A stretch of DNA of 8,141 bases from an uncultured Collinsella sp. GTDB taxonomy: Bacteria; Actinomycetota; Coriobacteriia; Coriobacteriales; Coriobacteriaceae. The notes below the pieces were generated by a model. It ran no database searches, was not told the DNA's origin, and saw only the letters and a program-made list of their open reading frames with translations. The stretch is from positions 1 through 8,141 of the forward strand of contig CALEBN010000046.1 in assembly GCA_937943045.1 (NCBI GenBank), written 5' to 3'. A program made the translations under genes and the position numbers. Of the stretch, positions 1-5,715 are shown piece after piece. How positions within the stretch are numbered: the stretch's first letter is position 1; each line of letters begins with the position of its first letter.

Positions 1-438
1 GGCCTTGCACTTGACGGCTTTGGAATTCAGGTCTTGTTGCATCTTGAATCCGACGGCATCGAGGATTTCCTGTTCCGTGCACCGTGAGATATCGGATACG
101 GCGGCGATCGTTGCGCCACATCCCGGAAGTTCGAGTTGCTTGGGACCGGTGAGTAGTCGATGCCCGATCGGTCCTTTCCGGTCGATCTCGGTAACTTGGA
201 GTGCGCCGTCTTGCCTGGTACTCCGTGTCAGAACCGAATAGTATTTGCTGGAGTCTCCGCAAAAACAGGCGAGGTCGAGGCGACCTGACAGGACGGCGTT
301 GTAGACTTTCTCGCCGATCTCCCTGTTTTGGAGATAGAGTTCTTTATACCTATCGTTTTTGGGGTTCTTAAGTCGGGCGGTCGCGGCTTCGTGCAGGGAG
401 GCCAGCCTGTAAGTTTGGATAACCGGACGAGCACTCAT
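1..438 (-). CDS. Unknown protein, 3' end cut by window edge; paralogue of the gene at 435-953
   Basis: The frame is open from ATG at 438-436 to the window edge, giving 146 codons without a stop; the C-terminus lies outside. I do not recognise the family. The product is clearly a paralogue of the 172-residue protein encoded just upstream: from about residue 38 to 131 roughly half the residues match in a hand alignment. Shared landmarks are AVL..(L/I)DL..FC, YS(V/I)LTRS, GALQ(V/L)T(E/D)ID, KGPIGHR, LPG.GA and AAV.DIS. The N-terminal 35 residues and the visible C-terminal part, rich in Lys and Gln, diverge. There is no signal peptide or membrane segment. The start overlaps the upstream stop as ATGA (438-435), with a GAGGGA element about 11 nt upstream, so translation is probably coupled. 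It was probably made by tandem duplication. Function unknown. Confidence 0.8.
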   Translation of the reverse strand, partial: MSARPVIQTYRLASLHEAATARLKNPKNDRYKELYLQNREIGEKVYNAVLSGRLDLACFCGDSSKYYSVLTRSTRQDGALQVTEIDRKGPIGHRLLTGPKQLELPGCGATIAAVSDISRCTEQEILDAVGFKMQQDLNSKAVKCKA

Positions 439-953
439 CGGAAATTACGTCCCTCGAATTTTTCTAACCCTACGTGGTTACGCGCGGCTTCAAGCTGTTT
501 GCTGCCGTCCCTGTCGATGGCAGCCTTTTCCTTCAGGCTTCGATTGCCCCTCTGTTCGAATCCAATCGCCTGCAGGATGTCCCGCTCATTGCACTTCGAG
601 ATGTCGGGAACGGCGGCGAGGACGGCACCGTATCCCGGAAGATCGAGCATCTTCTGGTTCGTAATACGGCGATGCCCGATCGGTCCCTTGCAGTCGATAT
701 CCGTGAGTTGCAGGGCTCCTTCCTGTTTCGGGCTACGCGTAAGGATGGAGTAAAAGCGGCCGTCTTCCGTTTCACAGAAAGCTACGAGGTCGATTTTTTT
801 ATCTAGTACCGCGCTATACAATCTGTCACCGACCGCGCGGTTCTTTTCATACCACTCTTCGAACCGTGCGGCTTCCAAATCGAAATACCCGGCGAGCGCC
901 ACCTCATCCAGACGCAACAGCTCATACGTTTCGATTCCACTTCGATTCATCAT
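435..953 (-). CDS. Unknown 172-residue protein, first copy of a tandem paralogue pair
   Basis: This is a complete frame starting at ATG 953-951 (a second in-frame ATG follows at once) and ending in TGA 437-435. A GGTGAT element lies 5 nt before the start. I do not recognise the family. The protein is soluble, with no signal peptide or membrane helix. Its conserved core, about residues 40-135, holds YSAVL, DLVAFCE, FYSILTRS, GALQLTDID, KGPIGHR, MLDLPGYGA and AAVPDIS, nearly all kept in the downstream paralogue. The last 35 residues are charged (Lys/Arg/Glu) and probably helical or disordered. The start overlaps the stop of a short leader ORF by ATGA (953-950), and the stop overlaps the next start the same way, so the three frames form a coupled chain. 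The conserved KGPIGHR and LPG.GA segments may mark a binding surface, but no function can be assigned. Confidence 0.82.
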   Translation of the reverse strand: MMNRSGIETYELLRLDEVALAGYFDLEAARFEEWYEKNRAVGDRLYSAVLDKKIDLVAFCETEDGRFYSILTRSPKQEGALQLTDIDCKGPIGHRRITNQKMLDLPGYGAVLAAVPDISKCNERDILQAIGFEQRGNRSLKEKAAIDRDGSKQLEAARNHVGLEKFEGRNFR

Positions 954-1021
954 CGCGCATCACCCGAAAGGCAGGAAGCGCCCTTTACTTTGTTTGCCTG
1001 TCTTAAGTTGTCACCGATCAC
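950..1021 (-). CDS. Possible 23-codon leader ORF coupled to the unknown paralogue pair
   Basis: A short frame starts at GTG 1021-1019 and stops at TGA 952-950, overlapping the next start as ATGA. A good Shine-Dalgarno, GGGGGA (1034-1029), sits 7 nt upstream of the GTG. An in-frame ATG at 1036-1034 would lengthen the product to 28 residues but has only a weak AAAGAA upstream. The peptide contains IGDNLRQANK followed by VKGASCLSG, a hydrophilic, possibly helical segment. It vaguely recalls the first helix of an Xre-type helix-turn-helix domain but is far too short to be one. The two successive ATGA junctions, the ribosome site and the open frame support translation. It may be a leader peptide that sets translation of the following gene. 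No homologue is known to me. Confidence 0.4.
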   Translation of the reverse strand: MIGDNLRQANKVKGASCLSGDAR

Positions 1022-1057
1022 GGTTAAATCCCCCATTTCTTTATTTTTCTTTGTAAG

Positions 1058-1066
1058 ATTTTACCA
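1058..1066 (-). promoter_or_regulatory. Probable extended -10 promoter of the leader ORF and paralogue pair
   Basis: The minus strand reads TGG TAAAAT (1066-1058), an extended -10 element with 5 of 6 matches to TATAAT. No convincing -35 is seen, because the correct distance falls in the U-tract and stem of the preceding terminator. It would start transcription near 1051, about 15 nt before the ATG at 1036 and 30 nt before the GTG at 1021. Confidence 0.35.
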
Positions 1067-1075
1067 CCTCTCATC

Positions 1076-1105
1076 AAAAAAGGGGCACCCATAGCCGGAT
1101 GCCCC
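1076..1105 (-). terminator. Rho-independent terminator after the coupling-protein-fragment gene
   Basis: On the minus strand the stem GGGGCATCC / GGGTGCCCC (nine pairs, one G-T wobble; plus-strand 1082-1105) encloses a six-base loop, GGCTAT, and is followed directly by six T (1081-1076). This is a textbook intrinsic terminator about 120 nt after the stop of the 159-residue gene. It separates that gene from the next operon. Confidence 0.88.
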
Positions 1106-1152
1106 AAAGAGAAGAGTGTCAGAAAAATCAATCAGCGAGCCTTGGCGAGCGG

Positions 1153-1174
1153 ATTATAGGTGCCGTCAGGCACC
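1153..1174 (-). other. Short perfect hairpin abutting a TATAAT box
   Basis: GGTGCC-TGAC-GGCACC (plus 1159-1174) is a perfect 6-bp stem with a four-base loop. It lies 55 nt past the stop of the 159-residue gene and lacks a T-run, so it is not an intrinsic terminator. On the minus strand it is followed immediately by a perfect TATAAT (1158-1153). It could be an RNA 3'-end-stabilising hairpin or an operator over a minor promoter. Neither role is proven. Confidence 0.3.
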
Positions 1175-1228
1175 GCATGAATAGCGCATCGCAGGCAAAT
1201 CGCTGACATATCGATTCGGTTTGCAGGT

Positions 1229-1708
1229 CTAGCCGACAAGCGGCTTATCGACCATAGCGGACAACTTGGCGTACAGGTCGAGCTCGACGGAGATTGCCGT
1301 CTCACCGTAGGCGATGGCCTGGAACATGCGGTACCGCTTCAGCCCCAGGTCCTCCTCGACGGTCGCACCGTCGGCCTCGATCTTGTCATAGGCAGCCTTG
1401 ATCGAGGGCATATCCTGATCCTCGTTATGGCTGATGTCGTTCTGCAGAAGATCTACGAGCCCCTGCATGCTCATCGAATCGCCGCCCTGGCGATAGAGCA
1501 GGCAAACACACGCATCGAGAAGCATGGCGCGGGCCGTCGCGAAAAGGTCCCCGCTTTTCTTGATGACATCTGCATCCAAGCCATGTGAGATGCACCCCGC
1601 CAGCACCAAGGCGTCCTCCTGGCAGGAAATGAACGAAAACGGGTTATAGTTCATAGTCAAACCAACCGTAGTTTCCTCGCCCTTAACGGCTTCGGTCTTT
1701 TCTTCCAT
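1229..1708 (-). CDS. Stand-alone protein resembling the all-alpha domain of VirD4/TraG coupling proteins
   Basis: The product has 159 residues. I chose ATG 1708-1706 because AAAGGA (1722-1717) lies 8 nt upstream; an in-frame TTG at 1729 would overlap that ribosome site. After a charged N-terminus of about 19 residues comes NYNPFSFI (20-27), then E31-D32, a helix DLFATARAMLLDACVCLLYR (54-73), MSMQGLVDLL (79-88) and LKRYRMFQAIAYGETAISVELDLYAKL (123-149, key residues only). Their order and spacing match the part of conjugative type IV coupling proteins between Walker A and Walker B, where YNPF opens the all-alpha domain. No Walker motif or N-terminal membrane helix is present, and neither is encoded just upstream. 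The gene has its own promoter and terminator, so it looks functional rather than a passive remnant. In coupling proteins this domain contacts substrates, so a decoy or adaptor role is an inference. Confidence 0.65.
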   Translation of the reverse strand: MEEKTEAVKGEETTVGLTMNYNPFSFISCQEDALVLAGCISHGLDADVIKKSGDLFATARAMLLDACVCLLYRQGGDSMSMQGLVDLLQNDISHNEDQDMPSIKAAYDKIEADGATVEEDLGLKRYRMFQAIAYGETAISVELDLYAKLSAMVDKPLVG

Positions 1709-1775
1709 AATGAAATTCCTTTCTATCAATCTCCGGCTTCAGCTTGAGCATCATTTACTGACTGCATTGTGGTCA

Positions 1776-1803
1776 ATTGTATCAAACCGATCGCGGAAGC
1801 CAA
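1776..1803 (-). promoter_or_regulatory. Promoter of the coupling-protein-fragment gene
   Basis: The minus strand carries TTGGCT (1803-1798, 4 of 6 matches to TTGACA), a 16-bp spacer and TACAAT (1781-1776, 5 of 6). The spacer ends in TGA, giving an extended -10. Transcription would start near 1769, leaving a leader of about 60 nt before the ATG at 1708. Confidence 0.5.
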
Positions 1804-1858
1804 CGTCGCCCATTTAGACTAGAAGCACCAAGCGGGGCAGACGCAAGGGTCGGCGCTC

Positions 1859-1883
1859 GCATTCACGCCGTACGACGGAATGC
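1859..1883. repeat. Inverted repeat downstream of the topoisomerase gene
   Basis: GCATTC (1859-1864) and GAATGC (1878-1883) form a 6-bp inverted repeat, with an inner CCGT/ACGG type pairing possible. It lies 28-52 nt past the topoisomerase stop and has no T-run on either side. It is therefore not a clear terminator, and topoisomerase transcripts may read through into the next gene. Confidence 0.3.
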
Positions 1884-1911
1884 CGTTGTTGTAGACAATT
1901 CTAACCCCGAA

Positions 1912-4056
1912 CTAGCCTTTGTGCTTCTTCCCCTTGAACTCGGGGAATTTCATATCAAGCGACCAGGTCTCGCGATTCAACGTGAGATACGCGTCATAGG
2001 TTCCATCCCCGCTTTTCTTCTTGATTCCCTTGATGAGCGATGTCTTTCCTTTTTCGGCGATTTCCCTGCCATTCTTGTCGGTGAGCTTCTTCGGCTTATC
2101 CTTTGGTCCGACAAAACGGTAGATGGAAAAGTCGCAGGTTCCGTCCTGGGCGAAGACGGCTTTCCCATCTTTCTCGCCTGTCTTCTTGAAATGCACTCCG
2201 GCGCAGCGGAACTGATTTTTCGTCGCATAGAGGTCCTTGCCGCATTTCGGGCACTTGCCGATGACGATCGCGTTTCCGTCGCCTAGTTTCATACCGTCTA
2301 ATGCACCGATGTTATCCTGCATTGCCTTCATATCGTGCACGACCATATCAGTGACGGTATTGATGACATCGGACGGTTTGCGTGAAAACCGTCCCACCTC
2401 GTTCATGGATTCGAACAGCTTCTCGGTGACTTCCGGTGAGGCGATCTGGCAATTTGACAGCAAGGCGTAAGACACCTCGCCACACTTCGTCATGGTGAGT
2501 GCGCCCTTGTTTTCCTTCATGAGGGCGCGTTCCTCATTGGCGGTGATTTCCGCAAGCGTGCTCGTCCTGGTGGCGCCGGTACCGACGTTATATTTCTCGA
2601 GCTTCTTCGTAAGCCATTTCATTGTCGGTTTTTGCGGGCGTTTGTTGGCTCCTTCGTGTACATACGGGGAGGCGGCCTTACCGAACTCGCAGGCGTTCTC
2701 CGCCTCCTCCCCTTCCGTTTTTTCGGTAGAAGAGGAGTCCGAATCGAAAATCGCCTTGAACCCCGGTTTGATTGGGATCTGGGTCTGACCGATAAACTCA
2801 GGGAAATCCCTTACATGACCTTTGACCAACTCATATTCATAATCTTCGGCGAGCATCGCTAGATAGTTCTTGGCAAGTACGGAATAGATCGCGGAACCGA
2901 TCTTTCCATAATCCTTTTCAAGTTCGGCAAGGGATTCGGGAACATTGATTCCCGGTCTGTTCGCGCCGTGCGCCCCGCCTTCCTTGACGTGTGTCTTCCT
3001 TGCGGTGCGATGGGAGAGCAGTGACGTATCCACTCCGACCACTCCGGCGATCTTATCGACAAGCGGAAGCAATTCGCCGAATTGTTCCGGCGTAACCTCC
3101 TTATCCTCGGTACGCGGGTAGCTTACGATCTGATTTTCGTACATCTCCTGATATGTCTTCAGGACATTTGCTGGCTTGAATCCCTGCTTCGCGAGGATAG
3201 CGGACAGTCCGGCGAGGTCGAGGAGCTTTCCGGGAGCAGTGTGTTTCTTCGCCCTAGAATCCTCTGCGACAGCGCTGTCGTGCAGCTGTGAAAGGTCTAC
3301 CTTATCGGGACTATCGAACCGGATATCTTCGGGGTCGTCGGTCTTTCGGGCGAAGATGTTGCCGTTCTCATCTTTGAAACGCGCCTCGTAAAACGGCTTG
3401 CGGACATATTCGTTATAGGCTTTCAACTGGTCGCCGGTCAGTTTGACCATGACCGATTTCAACCGGCCCTGGCGTACGACCGTTCGGAACCCCTTTTTTC
3501 GCGCTACGAGTGTTGCCGCACGGGTGAACTGCATGCTCGCGAGATCCCAGCGCTCGCGGACGACTGCCTTCACATAGTCGCCGTCCTTGTCCATAGATGG
3601 AAGGGTCTTGCGTTCCCTGAAAGCCTTCTGCACGCTTGCCGGCGCCTCGTCGGCAAAGTACATACGCTTGGTCGGACCTCTCCAACCGCATTTCTCCAAA
3701 GCCTCCCAGGCGAGCAGTTCGCCCTCGCCGGACGGGTCGACATCCGTTGCGATCACGACGCAATCGGCCTCTTTCAGCTCATCTTTAAGACCGGAAATGA
3801 TGTCCTTGCATCCGCTTAGGATCCCCTTCTTCCATGCAAAATCGTTGAGATTCCACGGCAGATTTTCAAGATCCCAACTCTTATAGAACTCGACCTTTTC
3901 AGTAGGAACCTGTTTATCGGGAGGCAACAGCCCCATAACGTGTCCGCGCAGATTGGTAATTTTATATTCAGTTCCGGCATAATTACCGGTTTTTCCACCC
4001 AATGCTTTTGCAAAATTTCGTGCAGCGCTAGGCTTCTCGGCAAGAATCAATTCCAT
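1912..4056 (-). CDS. topB: DNA topoisomerase III (type IA), mobile-element form
   Basis: This complete 714-residue enzyme cuts and passes single DNA strands through a 5'-phosphotyrosine link, using Mg2+. On conjugative elements such enzymes are thought to help replication or resolution of transferred DNA. The Toprim domain starts at residue 2 with LILAEKPSAA (Glu7) and has the DVDPSGEGE motif (Asp105, Asp107, Glu111). The catalytic Tyr is Tyr313 in SYPRTED, with Arg315. His363 lies in HGANRPG, corresponding to the family HxAI.PT motif. VGTGATRT (491-498) matches the usual GTPATRA. A C-terminal zinc ribbon has Cys602, Cys605, Cys618 and Cys641. A terminal repeat follows (about 655-706), as in plasmid TopB proteins. 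The length is normal for the family. AAAGGA (4070-4065) lies 8 nt before the ATG. The gene stands alone, after a terminator. No clear promoter is seen in 4057-4140. Confidence 0.95.
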   Translation of the reverse strand: MELILAEKPSAARNFAKALGGKTGNYAGTEYKITNLRGHVMGLLPPDKQVPTEKVEFYKSWDLENLPWNLNDFAWKKGILSGCKDIISGLKDELKEADCVVIATDVDPSGEGELLAWEALEKCGWRGPTKRMYFADEAPASVQKAFRERKTLPSMDKDGDYVKAVVRERWDLASMQFTRAATLVARKKGFRTVVRQGRLKSVMVKLTGDQLKAYNEYVRKPFYEARFKDENGNIFARKTDDPEDIRFDSPDKVDLSQLHDSAVAEDSRAKKHTAPGKLLDLAGLSAILAKQGFKPANVLKTYQEMYENQIVSYPRTEDKEVTPEQFGELLPLVDKIAGVVGVDTSLLSHRTARKTHVKEGGAHGANRPGINVPESLAELEKDYGKIGSAIYSVLAKNYLAMLAEDYEYELVKGHVRDFPEFIGQTQIPIKPGFKAIFDSDSSSTEKTEGEEAENACEFGKAASPYVHEGANKRPQKPTMKWLTKKLEKYNVGTGATRTSTLAEITANEERALMKENKGALTMTKCGEVSYALLSNCQIASPEVTEKLFESMNEVGRFSRKPSDVINTVTDMVVHDMKAMQDNIGALDGMKLGDGNAIVIGKCPKCGKDLYATKNQFRCAGVHFKKTGEKDGKAVFAQDGTCDFSIYRFVGPKDKPKKLTDKNGREIAEKGKTSLIKGIKKKSGDGTYDAYLTLNRETWSLDMKFPEFKGKKHKG

Positions 4057-4140
4057 TATTGCTTTCCTTTCATTAGTTGTTTCTACTACAACGAATCTAT
4101 TTTAAATTAAGCAAAAGGGTTGTTCTTGCATACAAACATT

Positions 4141-4183
4141 AAGAAAGACAGGAAGCTGACCAAATCAGCTTCCTGTCTTTCTT
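4141..4183 (-). terminator. Strong hairpin terminator after the second Fic-like gene
   Basis: A perfect 19-bp inverted repeat (4141-4159 with 4165-4183) encloses a five-base loop. On the minus strand the right arm ends TCTTTCTT and continues AATGTTTG, so the outer A/T part of the stem supplies the U-rich tail. The stem begins inside the TAA stop (4184-4182) of the Fic-like gene. Its symmetry means it could also stop transcription on the plus strand. Confidence 0.8.
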
Positions 4184-4835
4184 AATTGTAAATTGATGTT
4201 TGAATCAAGAATTTCTGCAATTCTGAATCATCCGCTGTTTCGTAGAAACGTTTGAGCTTTTCACCGAAGTCATGTTTACACTCTGGCGGAATCGCCAAGA
4301 TGCCACAGCCGTCAGCAATCAGCATTTTATTTGCTATGAGTTGCGCCGTTCGCTTATTCCCATCACTAAAAAGTTGGGAGCGACAAAGATAACCGAACAT
4401 CTTAAGTGCCCGTTCTCTCCCAGGTTCCATATTCGCAATTTTCTCGATAGCGGCTTTTGCAGTATCGAAGTCCGGCATCTCCGGTTGCCAGGCGGTCCCA
4501 CTGATACCTACTGGTATGTTACGAATACATCCAGCGTTATGAACAAGCGATGCACCCAAAATGGAATTTATTTTGGCAACAAACTCAAAATCTACAAGTG
4601 AGTTTAAATGCTCAAAGAGATAATTCCAAGCAAGTTTAAGATTGTAGACGGTAATTGTTCCGGTGACAGTCAATCCTTCAACGGTTTGGTTGTGCTCAAC
4701 GATTACTTTTGCTTGCGGGTATGTGATATTGACACCTTCAATGATCGCCTCTTTCCAGATGCTATCCACAACATTTTTTTTTGCATAGAAGACATTGAAT
4801 TTAACAGCTTCTTCAGCCTCAGCGATTGTAGACAT
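4182..4835 (-). CDS. Fic/Doc-family protein with Gln in place of the catalytic His (copy 1, 217 residues)
   Basis: The start is ATG 4835 with GGAGG (4850-4846) 10 nt upstream. The Fido-fold core motif is QLFSDGNKR (154-162). Canonical Fic is HxFx(D/E)GNxR, so Phe156, Asp158, Gly159, Asn160 and Arg162 are kept, but the catalytic His is Gln154. Lys161 and the following TA resemble Doc (NKRTA). The flap-like strand is IRNIPVGISG (104-113). Near the N-terminus, EAIIEGVNIT (29-38) resembles the inhibitory helix (S/T)xxxE(G/N), with Glu33-Gly34 but Glu instead of Ser/Thr at the first position. Active relatives transfer AMP or another phosphate group to target proteins; without the His this chemistry is doubtful. 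The codons are AT-richer than in the topoisomerase gene. It follows its paralogue by 45 nt, has its own promoter and ends in a strong hairpin. Confidence 0.85.
   Translation of the reverse strand: MSTIAEAEEAVKFNVFYAKKNVVDSIWKEAIIEGVNITYPQAKVIVEHNQTVEGLTVTGTITVYNLKLAWNYLFEHLNSLVDFEFVAKINSILGASLVHNAGCIRNIPVGISGTAWQPEMPDFDTAKAAIEKIANMEPGRERALKMFGYLCRSQLFSDGNKRTAQLIANKMLIADGCGILAIPPECKHDFGEKLKRFYETADDSELQKFLIQTSIYN
4287..4491. repeat. 205-bp near-identical segment shared by the two Fic-like genes (copy in gene 1)
   Basis: Positions 4287-4491 match 5136-5340 without gaps at 203 of 205 bases. The differences are 4443 C against 5292 A (Glu against Asp) and 4479 C against 5328 T (silent). Identity drops sharply at both edges. 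The segment encodes about 68 residues, from WQPEMPDF through the Fic motif to GILAIP. Confidence 0.95.
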
Positions 4836-4858
4836 AGTATTTTTACCTCCGTAATATT

Positions 4859-4888
4859 ATTATACCATGTCCATATGCATTCATTCAA
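4859..4888 (-). promoter_or_regulatory. Internal promoter of Fic-like gene copy 1
   Basis: The minus strand reads TTGAAT (4888-4883, 4 of 6 matches to TTGACA), an 18-bp spacer ending in TGG, and a perfect TATAAT (4864-4859), giving an extended -10. The -35 element overlaps the TGA stop of the upstream Fic-like gene (4883-4881). The 5' leader would be about 15-20 nt and contains the GGAGG ribosome site. Copy 1 can thus be expressed apart from the upstream operon. Confidence 0.6.
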
Positions 4889-5675
4889 TATGCTCGGTGT
4901 GCGCTGTACGGTCAGCGTTTTGTGTCTTGCTAATGCCCACAGTATTGCTTCTTGTTTTCAATGCGTTACTTCCAAGTGTGGCAGCTTTACACTTGGCTTT
5001 TAAGTTCTGTGAAGATGGCATGGTACGATCGAGTCCATAGATAGCTTCTTTAGTTAAAAAAGAAAAGAATTTATCCGGTTTGTTTGTTTCATAAAAGTCG
5101 AGTAGCAGAGTCTCAAAATTGATAATTTGCTCTCTCGGAATCGCCAAGATGCCACAGCCGTCAGCAATCAGCATTTTATTTGCTATGAGTTGCGCCGTTC
5201 GCTTATTCCCATCACTAAAAAGTTGGGAGCGACAAAGATAACCGAACATCTTAAGTGCCCGTTCTCTCCCAGGTTCCATATTCGCAATTTTATCGATAGC
5301 GGCTTTTGCAGTATCGAAGTCCGGCATTTCCGGTTGCCAGCTTGTTCCGCCAATATGCACATCAAAATTCCGCAGTTGTCCAGAATCGGGAACAAGATTG
5401 TTGCTAACGAGTTGATGTACCTGCCGTACATATGACAAATCGATAGGTGCATCAATAAAATCAAATATGAATTGCCATCCATGTTTTAGATTGTTGATTA
5501 CAGTTGTTTGGTCTTGCGTTAGATTAGCAATTTTAGCACCTTCGAAAACAGCTTTTGTAGCAGGGAACGTGATATCGATTCCCTCGATAGTTGCTTCTTT
5601 CCAAATACTGTCAACGATATTTCGCTTTGCATAGAAAATGTTATCCTCGACGGACATATGCTGACCGGGATACAT
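4881..5675 (-). CDS. Fic/Doc-family protein with Gln in place of the catalytic His (copy 2, with charged C-terminal tail)
   Basis: The product has 264 residues. ATG 5675 is chosen because AAAGGA (5687-5682) lies 6 nt upstream; the in-frame TTG at 5690 is part of that ribosome region. The motif is QLFSDGNKR (151-159), again with Gln151 for the catalytic His and Phe153, Asp155, Gly156, Asn157 and Arg159 kept. The flap-like strand is LRNFDVHIGG (101-110), and the inhibitory-helix-like segment is EATIEGIDIT (27-36). The fold ends near AIYG (211-214), where copy 1 stops. Copy 2 continues for 50 residues rich in Lys, Arg, Ser, Thr and Asn, without aromatic or membrane segments (about 8 basic, 4 acidic). 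That tail is probably disordered and could be a secretion signal. The gene follows the 441-residue gene by 40 nt with no visible promoter, so it belongs to that operon. Confidence 0.85.
   Translation of the reverse strand: MYPGQHMSVEDNIFYAKRNIVDSIWKEATIEGIDITFPATKAVFEGAKIANLTQDQTTVINNLKHGWQFIFDFIDAPIDLSYVRQVHQLVSNNLVPDSGQLRNFDVHIGGTSWQPEMPDFDTAKAAIDKIANMEPGRERALKMFGYLCRSQLFSDGNKRTAQLIANKMLIADGCGILAIPREQIINFETLLLDFYETNKPDKFFSFLTKEAIYGLDRTMPSSQNLKAKCKAATLGSNALKTRSNTVGISKTQNADRTAHTEHIE
5136..5340. repeat. 205-bp near-identical segment shared by the two Fic-like genes (copy in gene 2)
   Basis: This is the partner of 4287-4491, in direct orientation at a fixed offset of 849 bases, with 2 mismatches. 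It covers the Fic motif and flanking helices of copy 2. The surrounding parts of the two genes share only moderate protein similarity and no long DNA identity. Confidence 0.95.
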
Positions 5676-5715
5676 GGAAGGTCCTTTCAATCAAAAATTT
5701 GTTCAGCCTTAATCT

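Noticed and set aside
228..434. 68-codon minus-strand frame at the window start
   Set aside because: It is out of frame with the open 146-codon frame from 438, which is supported by strong similarity to the neighbouring paralogue.
328..806. Plus-strand open frames of 110-141 codons over the unknown paralogue pair
   Set aside because: They are antisense shadows of the minus-strand genes, which have paralogue support, ATGA coupling and ribosome sites. The plus frames look random and lack upstream signals.
1159..1174. Hairpin GGTGCC/GGCACC as the terminator of the 159-residue gene
   Set aside because: It has no T-run after the stem on either strand, and a far better intrinsic terminator lies at 1076-1105.
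1709..1729. Alternative TTG starts extending the 159-residue protein (1729) and Fic copy 2 (5690)
   Set aside because: In both cases the TTG lies upstream of or within the AAAGGA site that is well spaced for the downstream ATG.
1777..2286. 169-codon plus-strand open frame over the end of the topoisomerase gene
   Set aside because: It is antisense to the zinc ribbon and C-terminal repeat of the topoisomerase, with no ribosome site and no recognisable protein.
4057..4140. Promoter for the topoisomerase gene, with TAAAAT and TTGCTT boxes
   Set aside because: No pair of -35 and -10 elements has acceptable spacing. The region is AT-rich and probably holds a promoter, but I cannot place it.
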